A DNA stretch of 64,000 nucleotides from Lepturacanthus savala (Eukaryota > Chordata > Actinopteri > Scombriformes > Trichiuridae). Under the pieces are notes generated by a model, which saw nothing but the letters and a program-made list of their open reading frames with translations, did no database searches and was not told the origin of the DNA. Location: assembly GCA_030544235.1 (NCBI GenBank), contig CM060484.1, positions 22,218,031 to 22,282,030 of the forward strand, read 5' to 3'. The position numbers and the translations under genes were made by a program. Below are positions 8,516 to 21,400 of the stretch, in pieces; the stretch's first letter is position 1; the number at the start of each line of letters is the position of its first letter.

Positions 8516-11500
8516 CTTTTTGTGCTCTTCATAGCGAGAGAAAGCTTCTGGAGCCATAAAAAGTTTAAAACATAAACCACATGAAAACAATAGCTTTCCC
8601 AGGTGAATTTCTAATCCAAAACTAAACCATTTCACATAAAGTATAAGATAAATAAGATTTTGGGGAATAATATTGTACTGATTTAGGCCTACATAGCTTT
8701 TTATGCTTTTGTGCTCTTCATACCGAGAGAAAGCTTCTGGATCCATAAAAAGTTTAAAACATAAACCACATGAAAACAATAGATTTCCCAGGTGAATTTC
8801 CAATCCAAAACTATACCATTTCACATAAAATATAAGGCAAATAAGATTTTCTCTAAAAATATTGCACTGATTTAGGCCTACATAGTTTTTTTTTTTATCT
8901 TTTTGTGCTCTTCATACCGAGAGAAAGCTTCTGGAGCCATAAAAAGTTTAAAACATAAACCACATGAAAACAATAGCTTTCCCAGGTGAATTTCTAATCC
9001 AAAACTAAACCATTTCACATAAAGTATAAGATAAATAAGATTTTGGGGAATAATATTGTACTGATTTAGGCCTACATAGCTTTTTATGCTTTTGTTCTCT
9101 TCATACCGAGAGAAAGCTTCTGGATCCATAAAAAGTTTAAAACATAAACCACATGAAAACAATAGATTTCCCAGGTGAATTTCCAATCCAAAACTATACC
9201 ATTTCACATAAAATATAAGGCAAATAAGATTTTCTCTAAAAATATTGCACTGATTTAGGCCTACATAGTTTTTTTTTTATCTTTTTGTGCTCTTCATACC
9301 GAGAGAAAGCTTCTGGAGCTATAAAAAGTTTAAAACATAAACCACATGAAAACAATAGATTTCCCAGGTGAATTTCCAATCCAAAACTATACCATTTCAC
9401 ATAAAATATAAGGCAAATAAGATTTTCTCTAAAAATATTGCACTGATTTAGGCCTACATAGCTTTTTATCTTTTTGTGCTCTTCATACCGAGAGAAAGCT
9501 TCTGGAGCTATAAATAGTTTAAAACATAAACCACATGAAAACAATAGCTGTCCCAGGTGAATTTCTGATGCAAAACTATACCATTTCATATAAAATATGA
9601 GGTAAATAAGATTTTCTCTAAAAATTTTGTACTGATTTAGGCCTACATAGCTTTTTATCTTTTTGTGCTCTTCATACCGAGAGAAAGCTTCTGGGTCTAT
9701 AAAAAGTTTAAAACATATACCACATGAAAACATTAGATTTCCCAGGTGAATTTCCAATCCCAAACTATACCATTTCACATAAAATATAAGGTAAATAAGA
9801 TTTTGTGTAATAATATTGTACTGATTTAGGCCTACATAGCTTTTTATCTTTTTGTGCTCTTCATACCGAGAGAAAGCTTCTGGGTCTATAAAAAGTTTAA
9901 AACATATACCACATGAAAACATTAGATTTCCCAGGTGAATTTCCAATCCCAAACTATACCATTTCACATAAAATATAAGGTAAATAAGATTTTGTGTAAT
10001 AATATTGTACTGATTTAGGCCTACATAGCTTTTTATCTTTTTGTGCTCTTCATAGCGAGAGAAAGCTCTGGAGCCATAAAAAGTTTAAAACATAAACCAA
10101 ATGAAAACATTAGATTTCCCAGGTGCATTTCCATTCCAAAACTATATCATTTCACATAAAATATAAGGTAAATAAGATTTTGTGTAATAATATTGTACTG
10201 ATTTAGGCCTACATAGCTTTTTATCTTTTTGTGCTCTTCATACTGAGAGAAAGCTTCTGGAGCTATAAAAAGTTTAAAACATAAACCACATGAAAACAAT
10301 AGCTTTCCCAGGTGAATTTCTGATCCAAAACTATCCCATTTCATATAAAATATGAGGTAAATAAGATTTTCTCTAAAAATTTTGTACTGATTTAGGCCTA
10401 CATAGTTTTTTTTTTTATCTTTTTGTGCTCTTCATACCGAGAGAAAGCTTCTGGAGCTATAAAAAGTTTAAAACATAAACCACATGAAAACAATAGCTGT
10501 CCCAGGTGAATTTCTGATGCAAAACTATACCATTTCATATAAAATATGAGGTAAATAAGATTTTCTCTAAAAATTTTGTACTGATTTAGGCCTACATAGC
10601 TTTTTATCTTTCTGTGCTCTTCATACCGAGAGAAAGCTTCTGGAGCTATAAAAAGTTTAAAACATAAACCACATGAAAACAATAGCTGTCCCAGGTGAAT
10701 TTCTGATGCAAAACTATACCATTTCATATAAAATATGAGGTAAATAAGATTTTCTCTAAAAATTTTGTACTGATTTAGGCCTACATAGCTTTTTATCTTT
10801 TTGTGCTCTTCATACCGAGAGAAAGCTTCTGGAGCTATAAAAAGTTTAAAACATAAACCACATGAAAACAATAGCTTTCCCAGGTGAATTTCTGATCCAA
10901 AACTATCCCATTTCATATAAAATATGAGGTAAATAAGATTTTCTCTAAAAATGTTGTACTGATTTAGGCCTACATAGTTTTTTTTTTATCTTTTTGTGCT
11001 CTTCATACCGAGAGAAAGCTTCTGGAGCTATAAAAAGTTTAAAACATAAACCACATGAAAACAATAGCTGTCCCAGGTGAATTTCTGATGCAAAACTATA
11101 CCATTTCATATAAAATATGAGGTAAATAAGATTTTCTCTAAAAATTTTGTACTAATTTAGGCCTACATAGCTTTTTATCTTTTTGTGCTCTTCATACCGA
11201 GAGAAAGCTTCTGGAGCTATAAAAAGTTTAAAACATAAACCACATGAAAACAATAGCTGTCCCAGGTGAATTTCTAATCCAAAACTATACCATTTCACAT
11301 AAAATATAAGGTAAATAAGATTTTGTGTAATAATATTGTACTGATTTAGGCCTACATAGCTTTTTATCTTTTTGTGCTCTTCATAGCGAGAGAAAGCTCT
11401 GGAGCCATAAAAAGTTTAAAACACAAACCAAATGAAAACATTAGATTTCCCAGGTGAATTTCCAATCCAAAACTATACCATTTCACATAAAATATAAGGT

Positions 11501-11520
11501 AAATAAGATTTTCTCTAAAC
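8511..11520. repeat. 189-bp tandem satellite array, 16 units
   Basis: Counting the GTGCTCTTCAT landmark gives starts at 8522, 8711, 8905, 9094, 9287, 9476, 9665, 9854, 10043, 10231, 10425, 10614, 10803, 10996, 11185 and 11374. Ten of the 15 intervals are exactly 189 bp; the others are 188, 193 or 194 because of T-run length changes and one deletion. The first two and next two units form a near-identical 383-bp pair, so higher-order amplification has occurred. The last unit is incomplete at 11520. Units are open on the minus strand because 189 is divisible by 3, but T-run indels break the frame, so I do not call a protein. Confidence 0.95.
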
Positions 11521-11553
11521 AGACAACTCTCTCCTTTGCTTTCTGTGGTCCAT
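11521..11553 (-). pseudogene. Tc1-like transposase, first 11 codons
   Basis: The minus strand reads ATG at 11553-11551, then codons for MDHRKQRRELS, and breaks into satellite at 11520, where a stop follows within two codons. The sequence upstream (11554-11735) is the element's leader. This short piece and the C-terminal block at 8476-7801 are the two ends of one gene interrupted by the satellite. Confidence 0.6.
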
Positions 11554-11985
11554 GTTCAGTGTGGTACACAGCATGATACCAAACAGCACAGTGACTACTT
11601 TTCACCCTTTAAATAGGCAGACTGACTGATTACAAGATTGAAGACACCTGTGATGCTAATTAGAGGACACACCTTAGTTTAACATATTCTTATGGTCAAA
11701 TTATTTTCAATCTTTTTTAGGGGTGCCATCATTTTTGTCCTGGTCAGTTTCATAAGTTTGTTTTTTTAAATGATCCTGTTGAACCAAAATTCAAAATCAA
11801 TGTCTGATTTTCATTTGTTAATATTTGTATTTTCCAGTATTTTTTTATTTATTTATTATTATTTTATTTTATAATTATTAATTATTATTTATTATTTGTT
11901 TTGTCAGTTTCAAGTTATTTCAGTGACCATTGTGGGTTTTTCTCTTTTTAACGGAAGGGTACCAACAATTTTGTCCACGTCTCTA

Positions 11986-13134
11986 TATTTCAACAAAGGA
12001 AAATAAGGGAAAATGGAAACTTTCCAGTTTTTAACAACCTTCTTGGCCAATTGAGAATAGATTTGATTTAGCAGGATGTTCTTGAATACACCTTGAAGTT
12101 GTACAGAGAAGACGTGACCACTTGTCTTGATTAAGTTTAAACATTTAGTTACTTTCTCATCTCTCAATAAATCACGCAAGTCTGTGCAGGCTCTTGAGGG
12201 GCAACAGAAAATGAGGAACCAGCCCAGATTTGACCCACAGACCTTGCGTTGTAGACATGTGATATAGAAGATTGACATTTTATTTTATTTTGGGGAAACA
12301 TCTCGACAACTATTAGGTTCACGCTAAATTCTAAATTCTTTATTCATGATTCCCTCAGGATGAATGGAAATTGGACATTGCATTTCTTTAATTATGGACA
12401 TAGTCCTAAACACAAAGAACAATGTCATTATTTTGCAAGTATTTGGTCATAAACCAAATTATTGAGATAGATTACTGTAATCACCAAAGTGAATACAAAA
12501 GACCTTTTTTCACAGCAGCCATATTGACATAAAATAGTAGGTAAACACCTGTGTTACCGATGATATTAATTAAAGTTCCATTGAAGTCAAACAGAGTCAT
12601 TGTGCTGCTGTGCAAGTTGGCTCAGTGGAATGTCTCCACTACAATAAATGGAACCTTAATCAGTACCATTGGTAACACCTGTGTTTATCTACTATTTCAT
12701 GTCTATATGGCTGCTGTGAAAAAAAGGTCTTTTGTATTCCCCTAGGTGATTACAGTAATCTATCTAAAGACTTTGGTTGATGACCAAATCAAAATAATGA
12801 CCTTGTACTTTGTGTTTAGGAAGGAAGTGCCATACAGCGGCGGGTGAGCTGTCATGGCAACAATCAGTTTGTCCTCCATTTTCCTAGCAAGCGATCACCT
12901 GGGAATTGTCTGAAATTGCATTTGGAGTAAATACCCTTAATACTTTTAACACAAGAAGAACAGACATCCAGTGGATTAAAACAAATTTATTAAGATAGTA
13001 GATAGTAGAGTACAAACACAACAACCAAGGTGTTTAAATGATATTCTTGCAAAACGAGTAAAAGTAGGAATTACATTTGCTAAAGTAAACTTTACAACAC
13101 TAAGAAATAAATATCCTGCCGAGGTGCACAGCAT
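11986..13134. other. Non-coding DNA between the Tc1 element and krt18
   Basis: No gene is seen. The only recognisable object is the fold-back element at 12404-12821. The open frame at 11910-12278 (minus) starts inside this stretch and runs into the right Tc1 inverted repeat, with no recognisable domain. Confidence 0.6.
12404..12821. mobile_element. Fold-back (long inverted repeat) element
   Basis: The ends are TCCTAAACACAAAG and CTTTGTGTTTAGGA. About 160-bp imperfect arms pair 12404-12575 with 12660-12821, sharing landmarks AGATAGATTACTGTAATCAC and CACAGCAGCCATAT. The short unique centre contains the 64-aa open frame at 12551-12745, which is not convincing as a gene. The structure fits a non-autonomous fold-back or MITE element. 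No clear target duplication was found and the superfamily is unknown. Confidence 0.75.
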
Positions 13135-13140
13135 TTTATT
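12986..13140 (-). terminator. krt18 polyadenylation signals (two candidates)
   Basis: Minus-strand AATAAA occurs at 13140-13135 (about 187 nt after the stop codon) and again at 12991-12986. Either could define the 3' end, giving a 3' UTR of roughly 200 or 350 nt. The region between the stop and these signals has no other feature. Confidence 0.5.
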
Positions 13141-13326
13141 AGTAAAACTGGTTGATGATGGTTAGTACCAGCAGTGCAGGACATGTATGTTTGTAGCATT
13201 TTCTCCAGAAACAAAAACAAAAGATCTCTGAAAACACAAAACATTCATAGTTGAATGCTTCACCCCCTCCTCCCCATTACCTATAAACAAAAACCATTTC
13301 ATTTTATCTGCTCCTCCTGTCTGTTT

Positions 13327-16300
13327 TTACTTCTTGGTCTCCTCGATCTGCTCCACCTCGCTAGATTCATCCACCACCTTCCCATTCACCATTGTCTGAG
13401 TCACCACCTTCACAATCTTCCTGGTGCGAACGTCAGGTTCCTCTGCATGGGGGAGAGACAGGAAGAGAGAAAATTTGAGATGCACAGCACATGAACTAAT
13501 GTGAGAATATGAAGGATGAGTTTACAATGAGATGAGTAGTAGTAGTTGAGATGGAAGAGAGTATGAGAGTGAATGAGGAAAAAAAAGGAATAAAAGGAAA
13601 AGGGGATTTTTTTGGTTTCATCTCTCTTACCGTAGGTTGATGTGATGTGAGTTTGACTAAACATTGACAGTAAAGCTTATGTGTTGTTTGGTTTTGTAAA
13701 AATAGCATTACTGACTTTTAAAGAGGCCACAGGCTTTGATTCTGTGTTGTATTTAGTCTGTTCATGTTGTGAGACGAACGCCTTCGCCTTCCTTAATCCG
13801 TTTACATGAGTCAGTCGTTGGGTGTCAACATTTTCACTCCCACATTAGTTGCTGTAGGAGCTAAGCTGTCAATGATTTTTGCATTGTCTGGACGGTCAGA
13901 AATCTATCATTAGGTGGAGCCCCGGGCCCCTCGTGTGTATGTGTATGTGTATGTGCGTGAACGTGTGTGTGAAGGAATGTAGTCAGAACACAGCTGCCTC
14001 AAACTCACATAAGATCCTTCGCTATTATACAGCAACTGTTTAATAAATTGTTCTGAAATAAAAGCTTCACTTTCTTTGATGAGTTAAAGATGGAAGGGGA
14101 GGGACTCACTTTTTGGTGGAGGTGGAATTTCTTTGACTCTGTGGGTCATAAAGAACACAGAACAGCTTTAAACTGACTTGAAAACAAGATAAATACATTT
14201 AAAATGCAATCCAACATGACAAGAAGCATATTGTCTAACTATTAAAAGAATGGCCCAAATCATTTTTTTGATGCAAGTGAGTTTTTTGTCTAAATGATCT
14301 CTTGGTGATTCTGTCATGTCTGGTAAAATCACCTTAATCCTGTGTAAAAAAAATACTCTTTAGGGCAATGGCCATTTTATTTTCTGCCTAATTCAAAATC
14401 AGGATAAAATGCTAATTTAACAAGCTTTCACAGTGGCTGCTTCAAGAAGCAAAAATCTATCTATTCGAATCTTGCATCAGTTTCTATTGGTGAGTGATAA
14501 AGGTTTTAGACTTTTATAGTAATTTTGTCTAAATCTCACAACTTCTACTTTAATAATAATTTAATATGTGCATATGAATAAATAAAAAATGTAGTCAAAT
14601 ATAAAGAAAGAAGGTTCCAGGATCTTTAGTCCATTAAACATGTATCATCACTTCATTGAAAATCTCACATCAAACATCTCAGGTTTCAAAAAGGTGTCAG
14701 AACTGGATATTGGAGATCAATTTTATTCAATAAAAATGGGCAAAGACCTGGAAAAGTGATGAAAAAGGGACCTGACATTAGTTTGTTTAATGTAATGTGA
14801 TGTAAGTTTAGAGTTTGCTCTATGGAATGTAAGGACATTTTAATCCAGTTTTAAAGTTGCCCTTAGTCACACTCAAGTTTTCAAAAATTGGCCTAAAAGT
14901 CACATTATTTTTTAATGTTACATAAATGACAAACATCTTTTTATGTGTGTCTACAGTCATCCTTTGTCAAGGCCTTTTTGATTGAAATAATTCATAAATA
15001 TAATATTCTTTGCATTTGATAAATGCTTTGTAGTTGAAAAAATTACCCAGGCCATTGTCACCCTTCAAAAGGGTGACGATATTCAAGATCAGACTGAAAA
15101 GTTGAGATGGTTTAGAACCCTTCAACTGTTTTTTTTTCTTCTCAAGACATTGAAAACTCACGCTTCCTCTCCCTCCAGCAGGCGCCTGTAAGTAGCGATC
15201 TCCATTTCCAGGTTCTGCTTGATGCGGAGGAGCTGCTCATAGTCAGTTTTGGTCCGCTGCATGTCCAGTCGGAGCTGGGACAGGTCATCCTCCAGCTGGC
15301 TCAGGGTGGCCTGCAGGCGCTCCATCTCGGATGAGTATTTCTGACCTGACTCTCCCAGGTTCCCCTCCAGAGCCGCTATCTGAGAGAAGAAAGATAAATA
15401 ATCATTGTCCAATTCATGAAATGTCCCAAAATGATTCATAATTCTGTACTGTACTACTTGTATTGTAACCAGTGTGCAGTAATGTGATGCTGGTCTCATC
15501 AAAAGGTTTTTGCCAATGGAAATCAAAGCTCAAAAATGTTTCCTGATTCTGAAATTACTTCCCAAACCATTATCAACAAATAACGGTGAACTGACATGGC
15601 CTCGGCATCCAAAAAACAAACATTTGCTGCTCTGACACAATTAGCCATCTCACCACAGAAACCCAACACCCATAACAGTTCAGCAGCCAACTCTGTTTAC
15701 TGTCAATAGAAGATCACAAGAGAGAAAAGGCAGATTGTTTTTTCCCAGACACTAGGCAGCATAAAACAGAAGCAGGAAGTTGCACAAACTATATAATATA
15801 TATATATGTAAGGATTTTCAGTGTCATTACTCAACAAATCCCTCATAAAACCGCTCTTTCTCAAATGCTACTCCATAACTAATCAGGGCTTTGTGAGAAA
15901 ACCAACATTATCATGGTGCATGCATTTTTTTAGTTAGATTTTGTTTGTAGTGGCTAGCAATGTCAGATGTTTGTTTCCAGATATGAGAGACAGCAGATTT
16001 AAAAAAAAATAATTTTGGCATCACAAGTAGATGGTTCAATTTCTTAAACTACAGGTAGTTTAGAAGTAGTTTAAACAAAAAAGTCACAATGTGCATATTG
16101 TTCTCTATGTTATTTTCAATGCCATTTGTTTCAGTTCTTATGGAGCCAAAAGATACGAAAACCTTCCGGTGTTGCAGCTCACCTGTTTGTGCAGACTCTC
16201 CAGCTCCACCTCCAGGGTCTGCAAGAAGCGTTGGCGCTCAGTCAGCTCGCTCTGGGCTCCTCTCAGAGCCTCGTTACTCTCCTTCACCTCGTTCTGAACC

Positions 16301-18342
16301 GTCTCCAGCTGGTCAGGCCACAAAAACACCCAAAATATTGTCAATTGTCATACTGTTAAAATAATGGTCTAAGTCATTTTTTCAAAAGTTTTGGGGAAAA
16401 CACAAACTTTATCAAATGCAGAGAACATTATATTTATGAACGTTGTGTGTCACTTATGTAACATTAAAGAATAAAGTGACTCAGGACTAATTCTGAACAG
16501 TCGAGTGTGACTTTAGGAAGCTTTTTTTCCTAAATATGTTTATTGAGTCACACATATACATCTTGTATGCACCCATCCAGTACAATGAGTAGGAAACAGC
16601 CCATATTAATAAATAAATACATTATATCCCAAATCACAATTCTGGATTTCAACCAATTCTGGTTTAACCTAGAGGTAAATTAAACAAATGTCAGGTTATC
16701 TTTTCATCACTTTCCCAAGTCTTCTTTGTTTGTTTGTTTTTTCTTTCCTTGTTGAATGTAACATCCAACTTTTTCAAACCTGAGATGTGGCAAATTTTCA
16801 ATGAAGTGAAAACACTCAACAGGCATCAACATGTTGAATGCACTAAAAATCCTGGAACTTCCTTTCTTTCTTTATATTTGGCTACATATTTATTGAATCA
16901 TTGACTTGCACAGCATTTTATATTAAATTATTATTAAAGTATAACTTGTGCAATTTAGACTAAATTACTACCTATAGGGTATAAAAAGTATGATCTTTCA
17001 ATTAAGGATTGAGGTGATTTTACCAGAATTAAGTGATTTATGTGGCAGCATCATCAAGAATTATTATAAAGTATTTAGGCCAAAAACCTTTAGGCAGACT
17101 TTATAGAACCTTAAACCATCCTTTAATTTCATAGCACAAACTCAAGTTAAGTCAAGAGTTAAAATAAACAATGTTGTGGTGATGTCAGGTAAATCAAATT
17201 CGTCAGGAAGAAGTTCCTTTTTTCATCACTTTCCCAGGTCGGTTTCTTATTGAACGTAACTCATTTCCAACATCCAGATGACTTTTTGAAACCTGAGATA
17301 TGGCAAATTTGTAATGAATTGATGACACATGATTAATGGGCTGAAGATCCTGGAATTTCATTTCTTTCGTTAAATTTGGCTACATTTTTAAAAATGTATT
17401 GATATGCACAGTACTTTGTATTAATTTATTAATAAAGTATAACTTCTGAAATCTAGACTAAATTGTTATAAAACAATATAGCCCATAGCCTTTATCACTC
17501 ACCAGTAGAAACTGATTTAAGAATCATGTTTAGAGCTTCTTCTTGCTTCTTGAAGCAGCTGCCATCATGAAAGCTTGTTAAATTGTCATTCTAGCCTAAT
17601 TTGGGGAAAAAATTGTCTTGACTTAGGCAGAAAATAAAATATCCTACGTAAAATTTCCATTCCATTTTATATAAATTTATATAAATTGTATAACTTGTCA
17701 AATTTAGACTAAATTACTACCTATATGGCATAAAGAGTCTGATCCTTTCAACTCAGAAAGGTGATATTACCAGATGTGGCAGCTTCATCAAGATATTATT
17801 TAGACCAAAAATTCACTTTTATTAAAAAATTACTTAGGCCATTATTTTAATGGCGTAATAGGGTGACGATATTTAAGTGGATCCATTGATCAGTGAAATG
17901 AGAAATGGCCATTGACCTTCTTACGATACCACTGCTCCGCATGCTCCTTGTTCTTTGCGACTATGCCCTCATACTGGGTTCTCAGGTCAGACATGATGGA
18001 TCCCAGCTCCGGCCCACGGGCTGAGTCCACCTCCACATTCACTTCGTCCCTGGCGATGCGAGACTTCATCTGCTCAAGTTCCTGCAGGGCGAGAAGTAGT
18101 TTAAACACTCAATGTTGCTTTGTCACAATGTGTGTATTGTCCTCTACGTGCAGTAGGCTTCCACTTGTACATATATTTGTGTTTAATAATTGTATTTGCT
18201 TAACAGTTTCTGAAAAACAAACAGCATATGGTGATGAGTAGAGTTTGTGAATCCTACACCACAGGAGAGGATGTGAGAGCATTCTTCATTATTTACAGAT
18301 TCTCCATCAATAGTTGATGAAGCAGAGCTCACCTTACACAGT

Positions 18343-18421
<79 letters not shown>

Positions 18422-21400
18422 GTACACACACTCATTCATGCATGTTCTCTGGATCTCTTTCACTCTCTCTCCTGTGTGTGATTATCTCATGCAATTTGTT
18501 TTTAGGTGTGTCAAATTCGATATTCTTTGCTTTATGCACAGGAGTTGTGCTGTTGCTTAATGTTTAATTAGCATTATTTCAGAAGGCTCTTGGAGAAATC
18601 AGCATGATCAAGTTTCTCAGCTAAACCCTAGAGATGCTACTTTTCCATTGAGGTTTTGTGTACACCTGGGATTCAGGTCAGTGGTCAGCCTGGTGACTGA
18701 GAAGAAAAGCCTCCAGTGTACTTTCAACATAAAGGACAGAAGAGAACAGAAAAAGACAAATCTACAGTCCTCAGTAACCTTATTGAATAGACCGATCACC
18801 ATCCCTGAGATCTGGTTTATGTAATAGATTTTATTGTGTTATTGAATCATACTTTATGTTTTTTTTTACGTACGTTTTATTATTTCTAAAACGTACTACC
18901 CTTCTTGAAAACATACTAATGTTGGGTCATCATAAACATTGAGAACCACCTGTTGTTTCAGAGAGAGCAGACGTTCCTCTAGAGAGACTCAGTGGGTAAG
19001 TTTATCTCCTCTCTCATAGTAGTCAGGGCCCAGGGATCAGCAGATTGGACAGAAGGAGCAGGTTTAGGAAACCAGATCTACCTGCTCCTTTTGTCTACAG
19101 TAACCAGAGGACCACCTGGCTTTACCCCCTTAAAGACCTCCGGAGACCCCAAAATGGGTCAGTCAAACATCAGACGACTTGTTGTTTGTGTGGGAAAGAT
19201 GGAGAAGAAGCAAGATAAATCAAAGTGAGATGAAATATTAAAGGATGGAGAGCACAAAGTAAACACTATAGAATGGAATAAATAGACAAAATACCTCCTC
19301 ATGGTTTTTCTTGAGGAAGTAGAGTTCTTCTTTCAGGCTGTCCAGGTCTCCCCTCAGAGAAGCGATGATCTGCTCGTGGTCCGTCTTTGCCTTTTTCAGG
19401 GCGACACAGTCTCTCTCCACTGACTGACACATCACCAGCTCAGTCTCCCACCTGTTGAAGCATACATTAGCAATATATAAGGCAAGTTCATGGAAATTTT
19501 CATGGGGGGTCAAAAAAGTTGAAAAACACATGCCAGAAACACATAAGCATAAGCCAAAATGCATGCTAATGTGCTCTCTTGGGGGCCAAAACATGTGCTA
19601 AAGTGCTCTCTTGGAGCTAAAAGGTATGTTAAAGTGCCCTCTTGGGAGCTAAAACTTACAATAAAGTGTCCTCTTGGGATCTAAAAAGCATGTTAAAATG
19701 CCCTATAGGAGCCAAAAAGTATGATGAAGTGACCTCTTAGGAGCCAAAATGCATGCTAAAGTGCCCTCTAGGAGCCCAAACACATCCATCTTTGCTTTTT
19801 TTCAGGGCAACACAGTCTCTCTACAGACTGGCACATCACCAGCTGAGTTTCCCACCTTGTGAAAGCAGCAAGTAACAAGACTTTATGATAGCATACATCA
19901 GCAATATGCAGTGACAAGTTCATGGAAATGTCCAGATTTGCAAGTTCATGGAAATGTTTGTCCCTGCCCTTTTAATAGTCTGTGCACGCCACTGAACCAA
20001 ACTATTGGACTCATAGACTCATTATTCACTCACTCACTTGATTCTGAAGTCATCAGCAGCCAGTTTAGCATTATCGATCTCCAACATGAGACGTGCATTT
20101 TCCAAGGTCTTCTTCCTCACCTGACAAACATTTACATGCATAATAAGGTTAATAACATGGCAACTTGTTATAATAGACTTTATAAGACAGCCTTTAATAT
20201 GTCAACTCCGTCACACTCCAGTCCACTTTATTTGTTATGTTTTGTATGGTATGCATTTGTTTAATTCATTATGAATTCAAAAGACACCAGGAAATGTGTG
20301 CAATAAGGAATCACATTCCAACGCCTTTAAACTGTAACTTTCTGTTTAGGTTAAAACAAAAAAAATAATTATTAACCTTGCCTTGGCTGTGTAAATTTAA
20401 CACTGAGGCCAAGCGTGGAGACACTTTTGCTTTTGATTTTTTACTTTTAGTTCCTTTTGAAGTGTAGGGGGTAACGGAAAAGGAAAGTTAAAATATATTA
20501 TTAAAAAACACGTTAAACATGACAAGAAAACATGACAAAACAAAGGAAAAAACAGTGCAGTCACAACAATTTAACGTTCATGTGTTCATGTGAACATACT
20601 GAGCTTGTTCGTGAACGTAACTCGAGAACATACAACATACAATCACGTGTAAAGAAATATAGGCATTTTTGATTAACTCAAAGTCATAATCTTGGACTGG
20701 AGTGACATTAACAATACTTGGAACAACACTCACAACACTTTCATATTTTGAGCAAATGTGATATAAATGACTGTATTACAGCCTCAATTAAGTAAATATA
20801 ATTGGAATATTACAAAAAAAAATCTAAAATAGTCTTTTACTACAGATAAAAATATTTATTTTAAACCTTAAAATAAATTGGATAATCACACAAACTGTCA
20901 AAACAATCTAGATTAAATATCAAAATAAAGGTTAGTTGCATCCTTACTACTGACTGAGTATATTAAACTATTTTCTTATTGTATTGATGGTGTATCATAT
21001 TGATGATATATATTGATACTGTAACAGTAACATTATTTTATGTTTTGCTACAGTTAGTTCAACAAACCATTAACTATAAACAATTATGAACTATAAATAA
21101 ACTAGTTCAATTTGAAATTTGTGAACTGAACTTTGAACTATTTCATAGTAGAAAACAAACTTTCTCTCTGCTTTTACTCCATGTCTTACGGTACCTCTTG
21201 CTCGACAGCATGAGCCTGGGCCATCATGGCATCGAGGTCATGACCTTTGGGGATACGGTCGAGCATGAGCTGCTTGATCTTCATCTCCAGGTCGGCGTTG
21301 GAGCGCTCCAGTGATCGCACCTGGAGCAACACAAAGAGACATTTGAACCGGAGATAGCAGCCATCAAAGGATTTCAGTTTGATGATAATGAGAACACCTC

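Larger units (their letters stand above)
7583..11985 (-). mobile_element. Tc1-like transposon carrying a 3-kb satellite array
   Basis: The ends are long terminal inverted repeats. The outer ends share GACAAAATTGTTGGTAC (from about 7590, and its complement near 11957-11975), and inner repeats share a GGACAAAAAT motif near 7777 and 11735. TA dinucleotides flank both ends (7581-7582 and 11986-11987). On the minus strand the element keeps the 5' leader and first 11 transposase codons (11553-11521), then 16 units of a 189-bp satellite (about 8511-11520), a palindromic junction (8477-8502), and the C-terminal part of the transposase (about 8476-7801). It totals about 4.4 kb against about 1.6 kb for ordinary members. 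It cannot make its own transposase, but both ends needed for mobilisation look present. Confidence 0.88.

Noticed and set aside
8492..10916. Series of repeat-bearing minus-strand frames (up to 243 aa) in the satellite as a novel repeat protein
   Set aside because: The frame stays open only because the unit is 189 bp; T-run indels break it repeatedly, there is no start context or domain, and the region lies inside a transposon.
8511..11520. CRISPR-like array
   Set aside because: Units are contiguous 189-bp tandem repeats without variable spacers, in a vertebrate transposon.
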